NCBI RefSeq assembly: GCF_026309355.1
Contig: NZ_JAPJZK010000001.1
Span: 3,306,501 to 3,370,500, forward strand
Direction of reading: 5' to 3'
Origin: Spartinivicinus marinus
GTDB taxonomy: Bacteria; Pseudomonadota; Gammaproteobacteria; Pseudomonadales; Zooshikellaceae
Length of the DNA: 64,000 nt
Shown: positions 34,955 through 44,543 of the stretch, one piece after another
Layout: every line of letters starts with the position of its first letter
Position numbering within the stretch: the stretch's first letter is position 1
Made by a program: the position numbers and the translations under genes
The notes under the pieces: generated by a model
Database searches by the model: none
What the model saw: the letters and a program-made list of their open reading frames with translations, nothing else
Told to the model about the DNA's origin: nothing

Positions 34955-35815
34955 ATGAATCGACCTATAAATTTAATTGAACGTATTAAAACCAGCTTAG
35001 ATACGTTAAACCGTTCAGAGCGCAAAGTAGCTGATGTTATTTTGAAAGACCCGAACTCTGCTACGCGCTACAGCATCGCTGCATTAGCTCAAGAAGCAGG
35101 GGTAAGTGAACCTACTGTTAACCGGTTTTGCCGTAGTTTTGATGCGAAAGGCTATCCAGATTTCAAGTTGCAGCTAGCCCAAAGCCTGGCTAGTGGTACC
35201 CCATATGTCAGTCGTAATGTGGAGCAAGATGATACTGCTCAAGAGTACACAGACAAGATTTTTTCTTTCAGCATCGCCAGCCTGGATGCAGCCAGACAAA
35301 GTATTGATGCTAATGAAATCACTAAGGCAGTTGATTATCTGATTCAGGCAAAACAAATTAGCTTTTTTGGGGTAGGTGCCTCTGGCCCGGTAGCAATGGA
35401 TGCCCAGCACAAGTTTTTCCGCTTTAATATCCCTGTAATGGCTTATGATGACTTTTTAATGCAGCGAATGGTGGCATCAGTTGCCAGAACGGGCGATGTT
35501 ATAGTCATTATATCCTACACTGGTCGTACAAAAGAGTTAGTCGAAGTTGCCAAAATAGGCCGTGAAGCTGGCGCTACCGTGATAGGTATTACTGCTCCAG
35601 ACTCTTATCTGGCAGAAGAATGTACCCTGACAATTGGAGTAACCACCCAGGAAGATACTGACGTGTATATGCCCATGGCATCGCGGATGGTGCACTTAAC
35701 CGTACTGGATGTATTAGCAACAGGTGTTACTTTGAAACGTGGGGTAGATTTTCAAAAACACCTGAAGGCAATAAAAGATAGCTTAAAAGCGAGCCGGATG
35801 CCGGTAAAGAAGTAA
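34955..35815 (+). CDS. hexR: HexR-type transcriptional regulator (RpiR family)
   Basis: A 286-residue RpiR-family regulator: N-terminal HTH ([36 protein letters not shown]) and C-terminal SIS sugar-phosphate domain ([38 protein letters not shown]). The sequence follows Pseudomonas HexR closely. HexR represses zwf, edd and gap genes and is released by 2-keto-3-deoxy-6-phosphogluconate. ATG at 34955 is chosen because it matches HexR length; an upstream TTG at 34871 adds an unlikely 28-residue tail. Confidence 0.9.
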   Translation: MNRPINLIERIKTSLDTLNRSERKVADVILKDPNSATRYSIAALAQEAGVSEPTVNRFCRSFDAKGYPDFKLQLAQSLASGTPYVSRNVEQDDTAQEYTDKIFSFSIASLDAARQSIDANEITKAVDYLIQAKQISFFGVGASGPVAMDAQHKFFRFNIPVMAYDDFLMQRMVASVARTGDVIVIISYTGRTKELVEVAKIGREAGATVIGITAPDSYLAEECTLTIGVTTQEDTDVYMPMASRMVHLTVLDVLATGVTLKRGVDFQKHLKAIKDSLKASRMPVKK

Positions 35816-35834
35816 TCTATTATTAAGCTAAAAG

Positions 35835-35863
35835 AACAGCTGATAATGGAGCTATCAGTTGTT
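35835..35863 (+). terminator. Hairpin after hexR
   Basis: AACAGCTGATA / TATCAGTTGTT with a seven-base loop, one G-T pair, 20 bases after the stop and followed by an AT-rich tract. Probable terminator. Confidence 0.6.
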
Positions 35864-36024
35864 TATAATTTCTAACAATAAACTAATATGCCAATATACA
35901 GCTGATAAGTTTAGTTTTATACATTAATAGTGATTTATTTTTTAGTTGTAAATGATCCTTCGCTACGATTATAATTTTTTTGTTGAATAAATTATCTTTA
36001 GAAATAAAAAAAGCAAATTCTTGC

Positions 36025-36921
36025 TTAAGAATTTCTGTCGATGTTCATCCTATCTATAAGCAAATTGATATATGTGCGTACCTTAAGCGGCACCTGCTGG
36101 CTGTAAGGATGAACACAATAAACTTCTCTTGGTTCGGTGCTTACATAGGGAAAGACTTGAACTAGTTTACCTTGCTTAATGAAGTCTTTGGCATATATAT
36201 CAGGTAGTAAGGCAATGCCTAATGCTTGCTCAGCTATATTGACAGCTGATGGCAAGGTATTAACCCTAAAGCGATGTTGTAGTTTTAACTTAATTTTTTC
36301 ACCATTCCATAAAAGCGTTTGCTGTTTGCGTTTTTCCTGCCAACTGGTTGCTATATGAGGCAGGGCGGCCAGCTGTTCTGGTTGGTTAATCTTACCTAAT
36401 TGTTCCAACTTGGCTGGGGCTACACAGAAAATTTCGGTTAATTCACCTAATTTTCTAGCTTTGTAGTTGCTGTCAGGTAATGTGCCTACGCTAATGGCTA
36501 TATCAATTTTATGGCTAAGTAAGTCTAAGCGTTGGTCATTAATCATTAATTTTGGCTCAATTTTAGGGAATAACTTATAGAGCTGGGTAAGTGTTGGTAG
36601 TACTAACTGGTTTTCAAAAGCATGGGGGGCGGTAATAACTAACGGGCCTTCTGGGCTGCTGGCTTGGGACTGTATCTCCTCGAAGGATATATTGACTAAC
36701 GCCTTAATTGATTGGCAGCGGCGGGCAAAAACCCGGCCTTCTTCGGTTAAGCTGATCCGGCGAGTAGAGCGGTTCATCAGTCTAACCCCTAACTCATCTT
36801 CTAACAGACTGATATGCTGGCTAACCCCTGAGCGGGTATGCCCCAGGCTTTCTGCTGCACGGGTAAATGAGCCAGTTTGAACAACTTCTGCAAACACTAA
36901 CATGCGGTAAATATTTTTCAT
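36025..36921 (-). CDS. LysR-family transcriptional regulator
   Basis: A 298-residue regulator. The winged HTH is clear (FAEVVQTGSFTRAAESLGHT, GVSQHISLLEDELGVRLMNR, STRRISLTEEGRVF); the effector domain follows. It resembles the CrgA/YafC subgroup, which often controls a divergent enzyme gene. Here a SnoaL-like gene is divergent 124 bases away and is the likely target. Effector unknown. Confidence 0.92.
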   Translation of the reverse strand: MKNIYRMLVFAEVVQTGSFTRAAESLGHTRSGVSQHISLLEDELGVRLMNRSTRRISLTEEGRVFARRCQSIKALVNISFEEIQSQASSPEGPLVITAPHAFENQLVLPTLTQLYKLFPKIEPKLMINDQRLDLLSHKIDIAISVGTLPDSNYKARKLGELTEIFCVAPAKLEQLGKINQPEQLAALPHIATSWQEKRKQQTLLWNGEKIKLKLQHRFRVNTLPSAVNIAEQALGIALLPDIYAKDFIKQGKLVQVFPYVSTEPREVYCVHPYSQQVPLKVRTYINLLIDRMNIDRNS

Positions 36922-37045
36922 GAAACTTGCTCACTAGCTATTGTTCAATAATCTTAACCAAACTTTTTATAAAAAAGCTAATTATCAACATAATAAATAC
37001 TAATATGATGGTACTCAAGTTAACAGGTGAATACGGAGCAAGCAG

Positions 37046-37426
37046 ATGAGTCATGTTAAGTCAATTGAAGAGCAAGTATTAGCTACGAGTAAGCAATGGA
37101 TTGAAACCTTTAATAAAGGAGATGCCAAAGGTTGTTCAGAAGGCTATATAGTTGATGCCGTAATGGATGCAAGGCCTGTCGGTCAATTTGTCGGGCGTGA
37201 ATCAATTCTGGCATTTTGGCAACAATTTATTCAGTCTACTGGGGCTGCTGATTTAATCTATAAAGATATCAATATTGAAGTATTGGATGAGAATAATGCT
37301 GTTTTGTCAGCAAATTGGCAAATGAATGTAGGTCGTGGTTATATCAGTAAAGAGTTATGGCAGCGACAGGAAAATGATCAATGGCTGCTAGTTGAGGATG
37401 ATTTCACTGTGGTTGAGCAATTCTAA
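37046..37426 (+). CDS. SnoaL-like / NTF2-fold protein
   Basis: A 126-residue protein with the NTF2-like pattern: helix VLATSKQWIETFNKGDAKGC, then a YIVDAVMDARPVGQFVGRE strand-turn segment, and the C-terminal RQENDQWLLVEDDFTV. Such proteins are small ligand-binding or isomerase-type enzymes. It faces a LysR regulator and is followed by a very stable hairpin. Substrate unknown. Confidence 0.75.
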   Translation: MSHVKSIEEQVLATSKQWIETFNKGDAKGCSEGYIVDAVMDARPVGQFVGRESILAFWQQFIQSTGAADLIYKDINIEVLDENNAVLSANWQMNVGRGYISKELWQRQENDQWLLVEDDFTVVEQF

Positions 37427-37444
37427 CGATATTCATCTCTATTA

Positions 37445-37478
37445 AGCCACCTCGCCTTACTATTAAGGCGAGGTGGCT
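37445..37478. terminator. Stable 15-pair hairpin
   Basis: AGCCACCTCGCCTTA / TAAGGCGAGGTGGCT with loop CTAT, 19 bases after the SnoaL-like stop. It lacks a T run but is very strong; likely terminator. Confidence 0.7.
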
Positions 37479-37555
37479 CTGTAGTACAAAATAGTAAATA
37501 AGGAGTAGCCATGGCTATACTATAGTTAGCACGCAGTTTGTATAGGACTGCCGAT

Positions 37556-38305
37556 ATGCAGCTGTATTTTTATTTATTAATTAGCTTTCTATCTATTAAC
37601 TTCGTATATGCAGCCAGTCAACTAACGGTTCGTTTAACCAATGGTGAATGGCTTCCTTTTCAATCTGCAAACCTTAAACACTTTGGTGTTGCTTCTCATA
37701 TAGTGACAGAAGCATTTGCTAATGAAAATGTAAAGGTAGAGTATGTTTTTATGCCGTGGAAAAGGGCTTATATTGAAGCAAAAGAAGGGCGATTTGATGG
37801 TTCCCTTATCTGGAGTCCTGACTCTGAACGTGAAAAAGACTTTTTCTTTAGTGATATTATTGTTCATGGGAAATCAGTTATATTTCACCTGAAGTCTACG
37901 TCTTTTGATTGGAAAGAATACTCAGACTTTATCAATTTAAAAGTGGGTGGTGTGATTGGTTATAAATATCAGTTTGAATCAATCAATGATATAAAAATTG
38001 AAAGAGCATATTCCGAAATAGCCATATTTAAAATGTTATTGAATAAAAGGGTTGATATATTGCCATCTGATTTAGATGCAGGCTATGCTATTTTATATAG
38101 TAATTATTCTGACGATGAAGTAAATAAAGTGACACATCACCCTCGGCCATATAATACTACAACCTATCACTTAATTTTAAGTAAAAAAATCAAGCAGAAT
38201 GAAAACTTAATAAAGTTGTTCAATGCTGGTCTTAAAAAGTTGAAAGCTAGTGGTAAATATAATACCTATTTTGAAAACTCTCGAAGAGGTCTATATAAAA
38301 AGTAA
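37556..38305 (+). CDS. Periplasmic solute-binding protein (SBP_bac_3-like), orphan
   Basis: A 249-residue protein with signal peptide (FYLLISFLSINFVYA^ASQL). The mature part has the family features VRLTNGEWLPFQSANLKHF, VFMPWKRAYIEAKEGRFDGS and the C-terminal LKKLKASGKYNTYFE. ATG at 37556 is preferred because AGGA lies about ten bases upstream; an upstream TTG at 37538 is in frame. No transporter partner nearby. Confidence 0.85.
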   Translation: MQLYFYLLISFLSINFVYAASQLTVRLTNGEWLPFQSANLKHFGVASHIVTEAFANENVKVEYVFMPWKRAYIEAKEGRFDGSLIWSPDSEREKDFFFSDIIVHGKSVIFHLKSTSFDWKEYSDFINLKVGGVIGYKYQFESINDIKIERAYSEIAIFKMLLNKRVDILPSDLDAGYAILYSNYSDDEVNKVTHHPRPYNTTTYHLILSKKIKQNENLIKLFNAGLKKLKASGKYNTYFENSRRGLYKK

Positions 38306-38338
38306 ATTTGATTAAGGAAACCACTGGCGCGAATGTTT

Positions 38339-38460
38339 TTATTTCTTGTGTGCTAATAACTCTTCTAGTTTCTCTCGAAACGGTTTGATGTATACGTCAT
38401 GTAGCTTTTGGAGATAGTCTGCATGTAGATAGTTAGGCTTTTCATTTTTGCTAGATGAAA
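38339..38460 (-). pseudogene. Possible C-terminal gene fragment
   Basis: A minus-strand frame without a start codon reads like the end of a protein: KPNYLHADYLQKLHDVY, then IKPFREKLEELLAHKK and stop. It overlaps the last bases of the upstream membrane-protein gene in another frame. It may be the tail of a truncated gene or of a frameshifted longer version of that membrane protein. Weak evidence. Confidence 0.3.
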
Positions 38461-38849
38461 AGCTCAGCTAGCTTTGGGTTGAGCAGTAGAATAGCTGCAG
38501 CTGTAATGGCCACTATAATAAAAATAAGGATAGGGCCGAAAATTAATTTAAGGGTTTTTTTATTGACTATTGAATCTACTTTATTTTCAGGGTCGGTCCA
38601 TACGCTTAAAATTTTTTTAGTTACTATAGATAGCCCGACAAAGGCTTCTAAACATCGGTATCCAATTAATATAACTAAAGGGATAAAAAATAAGCCATTA
38701 AGAAAAGCATACGAGCTATTTAGCCCAGACATAATAAGCGCAAAAAATACAACTAAAAGAGTAGCACCTGTTGCTAGTCTCTTATTTGCTAATGCCACCA
38801 GCATTAAGGGTAAGCATAAAATACCTAAGATAAATAAAAATAGCTGCAT
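38451..38849 (-). CDS. Hypothetical membrane protein, 132 residues
   Basis: Not recognised. Four hydrophobic segments (FILGILCLPLMLVALA, LVVFFALIMSG, LFFIPLVILIGYRCL and LIFGPILIFIIVAITAAAIL) predict an integral inner-membrane protein with a charged loop between the third and fourth. An open frame of similar length exists on the other strand, but its protein is basic and unpatterned, so the minus frame is preferred. A possible frameshifted tail lies just downstream. Confidence 0.5.
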   Translation of the reverse strand: MQLFLFILGILCLPLMLVALANKRLATGATLLVVFFALIMSGLNSSYAFLNGLFFIPLVILIGYRCLEAFVGLSIVTKKILSVWTDPENKVDSIVNKKTLKLIFGPILIFIIVAITAAAILLLNPKLAELFI

Positions 38850-38949
38850 TTGTTTTTAAAACCTACCCTGCTATAGGTAAACGTTATTTACCTAACTAAG
38901 CAAACTCGTTACTATTTACAATAGTTAAATTATAACCTGGGGAATACCA

Positions 38950-39699
38950 ATGGAAAAGGTAATTATTATTACTGGAGCAAGTCGTGGTATTGGTGCAGCT
39001 AGTGCATTGTTGGCTGCGAAGCAAAATTACGCTGTTTGTGTTAATTATCAAAATGATAAAGCTGCTGCTGAAAAAGTAGTCAGCACAATTCAGGCGGCGG
39101 GTAGTAAGGCTGTTGCCGTTGCTGCTGATGTGAGCAAGGAAGCAGATGTTAAGCGATTATTTGCAGTTACAGAAAGTGAATTAGGGCCGATTACCGGTTT
39201 AGTCAATAATGCGGGTGTACTTGATCAACAAACTAAATTTGAAAATATGTCGGTTGAGCGCTGGCAACGTATTTTTAATATTAATGTTATTGGCAGTATG
39301 CTTTGTGCTCGTGAAGCGATCCTGAGAATGTCTACTCAGCATGGGGGGCAGGGTGGGGCAATAGTGAATGTATCCTCGACCGCTTCATTTATTGGTGGGC
39401 CTAATGAGTATGTGGATTATGCTGCTTCTAAAGGGGCTATTGATAGCCTGACAATAGGTTTGGCTAAGGAGGTCGCTGCTGAAGGGATAAGAGTGAATGC
39501 TGTTAGACCAGGAATGATTTATACCGATATCCATGCCAGTGGTGGTGAACCGGGTCGTGTTGACCGACTAAAAGAAGCTATTCCGATGAAACGAGGTGGT
39601 ACTGCTGAAGAAGTAGCCAATGCAATTATGTGGTTGTTATCTGAAGAGGCCTCTTATTGTTCTGGTAGTTTTATTGAGTTAGCAGGCGCTAGGCGTTAA
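38950..39699 (+). CDS. Short-chain dehydrogenase/reductase (FabG-like)
   Basis: A 249-residue NAD(P)-dependent oxidoreductase. Cofactor motif TGASRGIGAASALLA, NNAG segment (LVNNAGVL), catalytic Ser in NVSSTASFIGG and YxxxK as YAASKGAID; the C-terminal AIMWLLSEEASYCSGSFIELAG is also typical. Substrate unknown. It lies 88 bases upstream of the D-lactate-dehydrogenase-like gene on the same strand. Confidence 0.9.
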   Translation: MEKVIIITGASRGIGAASALLAAKQNYAVCVNYQNDKAAAEKVVSTIQAAGSKAVAVAADVSKEADVKRLFAVTESELGPITGLVNNAGVLDQQTKFENMSVERWQRIFNINVIGSMLCAREAILRMSTQHGGQGGAIVNVSSTASFIGGPNEYVDYAASKGAIDSLTIGLAKEVAAEGIRVNAVRPGMIYTDIHASGGEPGRVDRLKEAIPMKRGGTAEEVANAIMWLLSEEASYCSGSFIELAGARR

Positions 39700-39787
39700 G
39701 TCTTATCGAGACTATACTGCTGCAAATCAACTAAATATTGGTCTGTTGATTTATCATGAAAGCAAGAGCAATAGGTGAGGACGTAGT

Positions 39788-40780
39788 ATGCTAATGAAGT
39801 TAGCAGTATTTAACACCCATAGTTATGATAAGGCATTTTTTGCTGAAGCCAATGGGCAGTTTGGTTTGTCTATTAGTTATTTCGAGCCTCGTTTAACATC
39901 TGAAACAGCAAAGTTGGCTGAAAATTATCCAGCAGTTTGTGCATTTGTTAATGATGTAATTGATAGGGAGGTCATAGAACAGCTTGCAAAAGGAGGTACT
40001 CGGCTCATTGCTTTACGTTCTGCTGGTTACAATAATGTTGATATGAGTGCTGCTAAGCAATATGGCATTACTGTTGCGAATGTGCCTGCGTATTCACCAG
40101 AGTCTGTTGCAGAATACACAGTAGGTTTAATGTTAACATTAAATCGTAAAATACATCGAGCCTATAACCGAGTGAAAGAAAATAATTTCGCTTTAAATGG
40201 GTTTATTGGTTTTGATTTTCATAACTGCACAGTTGGTGTGATTGGTACAGGTAGAATTGGAACAGCTGTAGTAAAAATTTTAAATGGAATGGGCTGTAAA
40301 ATACTTGCCCATGACATTATAGAAAATAATACTTGTATCGATTTGGGCGTTAATTATGTAGGCCTTTCTAAGCTACTGGCTGAGTCTGATGTCATTACAC
40401 TACATTGTCCTATGACGGAGGATAATTATCATATTATCGATGAGCAAGCTATTAACATAATGAAAGAAAGAGTAATGTTAATTAATACCAGTAGAGGTGG
40501 TTTAATTGATACTGAAGCAGTTATTGAAGGCTTAAAATCTGGAAAAATTAGCAATCTAGGGCTTGATGTTTACGAGAATGAAAAGCCAATGCTTTATGAT
40601 GACCACTCTAATGAGCTACTGCTTGATGATGTTTTAGGTAGGCTGTTAACATTCCCTAATGTGCTGATTACAGGACATCAAGGATTTTTCACAAAAGATG
40701 CACTTAGCTCAATAGCCAATACTACTCTATTTAATGCAAAGTGCTTTTATGAGGGTAAAGCGTCAGGGAATGAGCTTTAG
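39788..40780 (+). CDS. ldhA: D-lactate dehydrogenase, 2-hydroxyacid dehydrogenase family
   Basis: A 330-residue NAD-dependent enzyme reducing pyruvate to D-lactate. The N-terminal MKLAVFNTHSYDKAFF is the LdhA-type start. The cofactor motif is GVIGTGRIGTAVVKIL, and the catalytic Arg (NTSRGGLIDTEA), Glu (LDVYENEKP) and His (ITGHQGFFT) are all present. GAGG lies seven bases before ATG 39788; an ATG at 39794 is also possible. It offers a fermentative outlet for pyruvate. Confidence 0.9.
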   Translation: MLMKLAVFNTHSYDKAFFAEANGQFGLSISYFEPRLTSETAKLAENYPAVCAFVNDVIDREVIEQLAKGGTRLIALRSAGYNNVDMSAAKQYGITVANVPAYSPESVAEYTVGLMLTLNRKIHRAYNRVKENNFALNGFIGFDFHNCTVGVIGTGRIGTAVVKILNGMGCKILAHDIIENNTCIDLGVNYVGLSKLLAESDVITLHCPMTEDNYHIIDEQAINIMKERVMLINTSRGGLIDTEAVIEGLKSGKISNLGLDVYENEKPMLYDDHSNELLLDDVLGRLLTFPNVLITGHQGFFTKDALSSIANTTLFNAKCFYEGKASGNEL

Positions 40781-40896
40781 AGGCGCCTTTTTATGTATTA
40801 AAGTTGCTGTCGTTTGCTTTGAGTAGCAAGCTCAACCCGACAGCAGCTCCAAAACACCCTATCACTCTATATTTCCCTACTTTAGTGTGTGGATCA

Positions 40897-41490
40897 TTAA
40901 GCTTTACTTTGTAAAGTAAAAAGGCTTTTGAAAGCTTTTATTCTGTGTTTGATAAAGCTTGATACCCAGTATTTGTAGATAATAACTAATATCAGCTTTG
41001 CCATATGACGACGAGTTCCATAATACATACAACACCAAGGTGCATGTGCAAGGGGGCCCTCATATAATACATTTGGAAAAACTAACCTTTGCAATTTTGC
41101 TACTTTTGGTTCGATAGATGCACCGAGCATATAACGTTTGCCTAAAGACAAATAATCATAAAATGTCATCAGATAAACCCAGCCTCGTTTAAATGAGCTA
41201 AGTTCATTGCTCATCCATATACAACAACCTTCCACTAAATCATCTTGTGATGGGGTACTGCTTTGTAATATGGCTTCTTTGGGGATATCAGAGAGATAGC
41301 GATGTGGAATGTTTGAGTTTAATACATAACCACCAATTAGTTCAGAGTTTTTATTGTAAATACCGCGAACAATTGAGGCGGTTTCAAGATATTTTCTGTC
41401 AACATGATTTCCAGAAATATAGTGATATCTGGATTTGAATTCTTGCAGATCTTGTTTGTCTTTAATTACTTTTGTTGAAGTTAATTTCAT
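40897..41490 (-). CDS. Hypothetical protein, possibly N-acyltransferase-like
   Basis: A 197-residue protein of uncertain family. The order of a SIVRGIYNKNSELIGGYVLN strand pair, WMSNELSSFKRGWVYLMTF and LGASIEPKVAKLQRLVFPN is reminiscent of a GNAT fold, but the acetyl-CoA motif is not clear. Several cysteines and aromatic residues cluster near APWCCMYYG. It starts nine bases after the flavoprotein gene stop, so the two form an operon and may act together. Confidence 0.45.
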   Translation of the reverse strand: MKLTSTKVIKDKQDLQEFKSRYHYISGNHVDRKYLETASIVRGIYNKNSELIGGYVLNSNIPHRYLSDIPKEAILQSSTPSQDDLVEGCCIWMSNELSSFKRGWVYLMTFYDYLSLGKRYMLGASIEPKVAKLQRLVFPNVLYEGPLAHAPWCCMYYGTRRHMAKLILVIIYKYWVSSFIKHRIKAFKSLFTLQSKA

Positions 41491-41499
41491 TTTTACAAC

Positions 41500-43092
41500 C
41501 TAACACTCATAACGTCCAGGCGCTATAGTATTTTTAGGGTCCATAGCCTGTTTAATTATCTTTCTTAAAGAAAGGGCATCTTGTTCTAGTCCATCGTTAA
41601 GAGGCATTTCATCAACAGCTCTTCTGTAAGGCATCCAGCCAAGCTCAACATATTTTTTTCTTAATTTTTTTATGGTTTCGTGAGCTAACTTCGTTTCATC
41701 GTAATTGGATGTATCATAATACAAGCTGATAATGGCTTGACATAGTCTTGATGTAACAGCGGTTAATGTCACAGCCATTTCAAACCCCGCTTGTTTGAAT
41801 TCATACTCTGTTATTGATAAGCACTTTTCGACATCTTTTCCAATCATTGGTAGAGAGGGAGCAAGCCAGAAAAAACCACATCCATTATCAATAGGGTCTA
41901 GCTCTTGTTGAGGTTTGCTATTTCTATGTCTCCAATAACAGCCTTTTAATGCGACATTATCTGGAATACCTTCAAAAATTCCCATTGCTTTTGATATTTC
42001 AGTAATTTTATTATTTGCAGTGTCTATTTTAGGAATCCAACTGGCATTGCTTGATAGCCAGTTGGCTAAAGATTGAACCTTTTGGAATAGACTATAGGGA
42101 ATCGTATATACAGCTGCTATTTTATTTAGCCTTTGCCTAACTCTTTTGGCTTTTGCTTTGGCAACAGAGGTATTACCAAAGATAGAAAATGTGGCCATCC
42201 AAGGTGATATGTTGAACTTGTTCAGCAAATTATTGATATCGTATTGATTGCTGCCTGTTTTAGTATCCCAGTTGGCAAAGTCAAACTGAGAAAACATACC
42301 AAGCATACGATAATGGTTGCCTATATGCGGCAATGCATCAACAGTCCCTTCGGATTTAAGCTCTCGCATTGCATTAATATATTCACTAATTGCAGAGTGA
42401 TCTTTAAGTTTAATAATACAGCGTAAGCTACACTCAGGACGAGGGTTTAGTTCAAGCCGTATTTTGGTAACAACACCTATATTATTTTGGGTGAATATCT
42501 CGTGAATTCCAGCGCTTAATCCTATACGGCCAACATATTGACCGGGTGATGATAGATTATAAACACTGCCGTTAGATAGTATTAACTCAGTGACAGCAAA
42601 ATGGCGTACACGATAACCTAGTGGAGAGTGTCCAAACCCCCTTTCTAATATATTACCAATAATACTAGTGTTTGGTCCTGCTCCTGTACAATCCATCATC
42701 CAATCTGTGTTTTTTAAGAAGTTAGCAAGTTGTCCTTGTGTTACACCGGGTTCAATTTCTACACTTCCTAATACTGGATCAAAATCACTAATGCGATTCA
42801 TTTTATGCATATCTAGAACGATACAGCCTGTTTTTGGAGGGCAGCTCTTTCCATATCCCCAATTTCTACCACATGAAACTGGATATATAGGGGTTTTATT
42901 TTCGGCTGCAGTAGATATGATATGTTGTACTTCGGTGCTATTTTTAGGGTATGTTACCCCAGTAACTTTCCTGTGATGTAGACCTAGGCCACTAAATGAC
43001 TTATTTTCGAGCAATTCTTTATAAGACAGAACCTTAATTTTTGATAACTGATCATTAAGAAGTGGGGTGAAAATATTTTCTTGTGCCTCCAA
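41500..43092 (-). CDS. FAD-linked oxidase of the vanillyl-alcohol oxidase / 4-cresol dehydrogenase type
   Basis: A 530-residue flavoprotein. The FAD-binding PCMH domain shows TYPKNSTEVQHIISTA, YPVSCGRNWGYGKSCPP, GSVEIEPGVTQGQLANFL and GNILERGFGHSPLGYRVRH. The C-terminal half follows the 4-cresol-dehydrogenase-like class up to KQAMDPKNTIAPGRYEC. Family members oxidise para-alkylphenols or related alcohols. Substrate and acceptor unknown. First gene of a two-gene operon with the acyltransferase-like gene. Confidence 0.82.
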   Translation of the reverse strand: MEAQENIFTPLLNDQLSKIKVLSYKELLENKSFSGLGLHHRKVTGVTYPKNSTEVQHIISTAAENKTPIYPVSCGRNWGYGKSCPPKTGCIVLDMHKMNRISDFDPVLGSVEIEPGVTQGQLANFLKNTDWMMDCTGAGPNTSIIGNILERGFGHSPLGYRVRHFAVTELILSNGSVYNLSSPGQYVGRIGLSAGIHEIFTQNNIGVVTKIRLELNPRPECSLRCIIKLKDHSAISEYINAMRELKSEGTVDALPHIGNHYRMLGMFSQFDFANWDTKTGSNQYDINNLLNKFNISPWMATFSIFGNTSVAKAKAKRVRQRLNKIAAVYTIPYSLFQKVQSLANWLSSNASWIPKIDTANNKITEISKAMGIFEGIPDNVALKGCYWRHRNSKPQQELDPIDNGCGFFWLAPSLPMIGKDVEKCLSITEYEFKQAGFEMAVTLTAVTSRLCQAIISLYYDTSNYDETKLAHETIKKLRKKYVELGWMPYRRAVDEMPLNDGLEQDALSLRKIIKQAMDPKNTIAPGRYEC

Positions 43093-43954
43093 AGTTTAAA
43101 CTCCTAACTAAGGCAAATAAATAATCCTTAACCAGTTACAAATAATGCTTAGTATTTTAAAGATTTATCTTCAATTCGAATCTATTGTGATTACTTACTT
43201 TTATAACTGAGTTTGGTAAACAAGATGGTATTGTAATGTTATTTTAATGCTGTTGTATAGAGCTGGAAATAATTTGATTTTTAAAAACTGAGAGTGGGTG
43301 CGTGTGTAAAATAACTTACTTACTATGTGGCTGTTGTATTTGTTAGTTTTAAATAGTTAAGAGTAATATTTGGTTATATTTGACTGAAGGGTTCTGTCGC
43401 TGAGTTGAATTGTTTGCCAGTCTTGAAAAACTTACAAGCATTTGGTGTCAAATTGTTAGCTTGTAGAATGACTTATTAAAGAGTATGTTTTGGTGAGTGG
43501 TTACTAAAATGCAGTCGATAGTGGTGATTTTTGTAGTACTCTCTATAGCTAAAAATGAAATGTTAATCTTTAGCTTATGATATGATTACTTAGTATTAAC
43601 TTGCTTTTCTTTAGTACAAATTTATCGTCGTAATATTTGTAAATTGTTTTACAAAGCCTTGTCTCCATTCCTAAGTAGGGCTTAATGCGACTTGTATATA
43701 AAAATATAACTTTTTATTTTTATATAAGTAGGAAGTAACTTATTCCTGAAAACTCTTTGTCAGCTTAAAAAGACTCTTCTATCTTTAGATTCCTAAAAAA
43801 TATTATTATTTTTCCTTGTGTTTAAAAACAATGAAGTGTCATAAATTGATTTAGTTGGTACTTATATTGTAAATAATGATAAAAAATAAGATAAACCGTG
43901 CATTTACAAGGTAAGTAGGTGAATTGATTTTTAATTATAAACATGGAGAGTTCA
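43093..43954. other. Large gene-free AT-rich region
   Basis: About 860 bases between divergent genes. No convincing gene. It contains a perfect 12-base AT-only inverted repeat, TATATAAAAATA / TATTTTTATATA (43695-43706 and 43715-43726), eight bases apart. It must also hold the promoters of both flanking genes. Confidence 0.45.
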
Positions 43955-44449
43955 ATGATGAAAAGTAAAACCTTAACAGTATTTGGTGTACTAATGTCTA
44001 GTGTTATGACTGTTTCTAGCTATGCTGCTGATATAAAAAACTATCAAGGCACACATTGTGTACCAATAACCTCTAGTAGTACGTATTCATCAGAGTACAG
44101 ATATAGTCATCCTTTTGGTTATGTGCAGAACACATCATCCTCAAAGTGGCTTTATCTTGAGTGTCCATTAGTCAGAGACGATACTACAGCTAATAATCAG
44201 GCGTCTGCCGGTTATGTAAGAGTAAAAGATCAGAATGCATCACTAGATGTAGAGTGTGCCTTCTACCGTGTTTATGATACTGGAAATGTCGCTGGTGGAA
44301 GTGTTAAGCGCTCTTCTGGCTCGTCAACTGCAATGCAGCAGCTTGACTTTCCAAACTTAAACCAAGGTGGGTCAAAATATACTATGCATATGAAGTGTAA
44401 ATTACCTCCATCTTCTAAACTATATTCATACTCAGCAAATGAACTATAA
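43955..44449 (+). CDS. Secreted protein of unknown function, 164 residues
   Basis: A clear signal peptide (MKSKTLTVFGVLMSSVMTVS, cleaved near SYA^ADIKN) leads to a serine/tyrosine-rich mature protein with four cysteines (GTHCVP, YLECPLV, VECAFY, MKCKLP), likely paired. ATG 43955 or 43958 is chosen because GGAG lies six bases upstream; the ATG at 43943 is upstream of that site. No family recognised. It should be periplasmic or exported. Confidence 0.7.
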   Translation: MMKSKTLTVFGVLMSSVMTVSSYAADIKNYQGTHCVPITSSSTYSSEYRYSHPFGYVQNTSSSKWLYLECPLVRDDTTANNQASAGYVRVKDQNASLDVECAFYRVYDTGNVAGGSVKRSSGSSTAMQQLDFPNLNQGGSKYTMHMKCKLPPSSKLYSYSANEL

Positions 44450-44543
44450 GTTTAGTATTAAAAGTTCATAAATTTAATAGTTAAATTAGCTAATGCCTGT
44501 GTTATGTTGGTAGGTATTAGCTGTATGTTATTAGGTATAAAAC

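Noticed and set aside
38455-38859. Plus-strand frame of 134 codons opposite the membrane protein
   Set aside because: Composition looks antisense (basic, Ser/Lys-rich, no domain); the minus-strand frame has four good transmembrane segments.
43509-43580. 23-codon hydrophobic frame in the large gene-free region
   Set aside because: No ribosome binding site and too short to judge.
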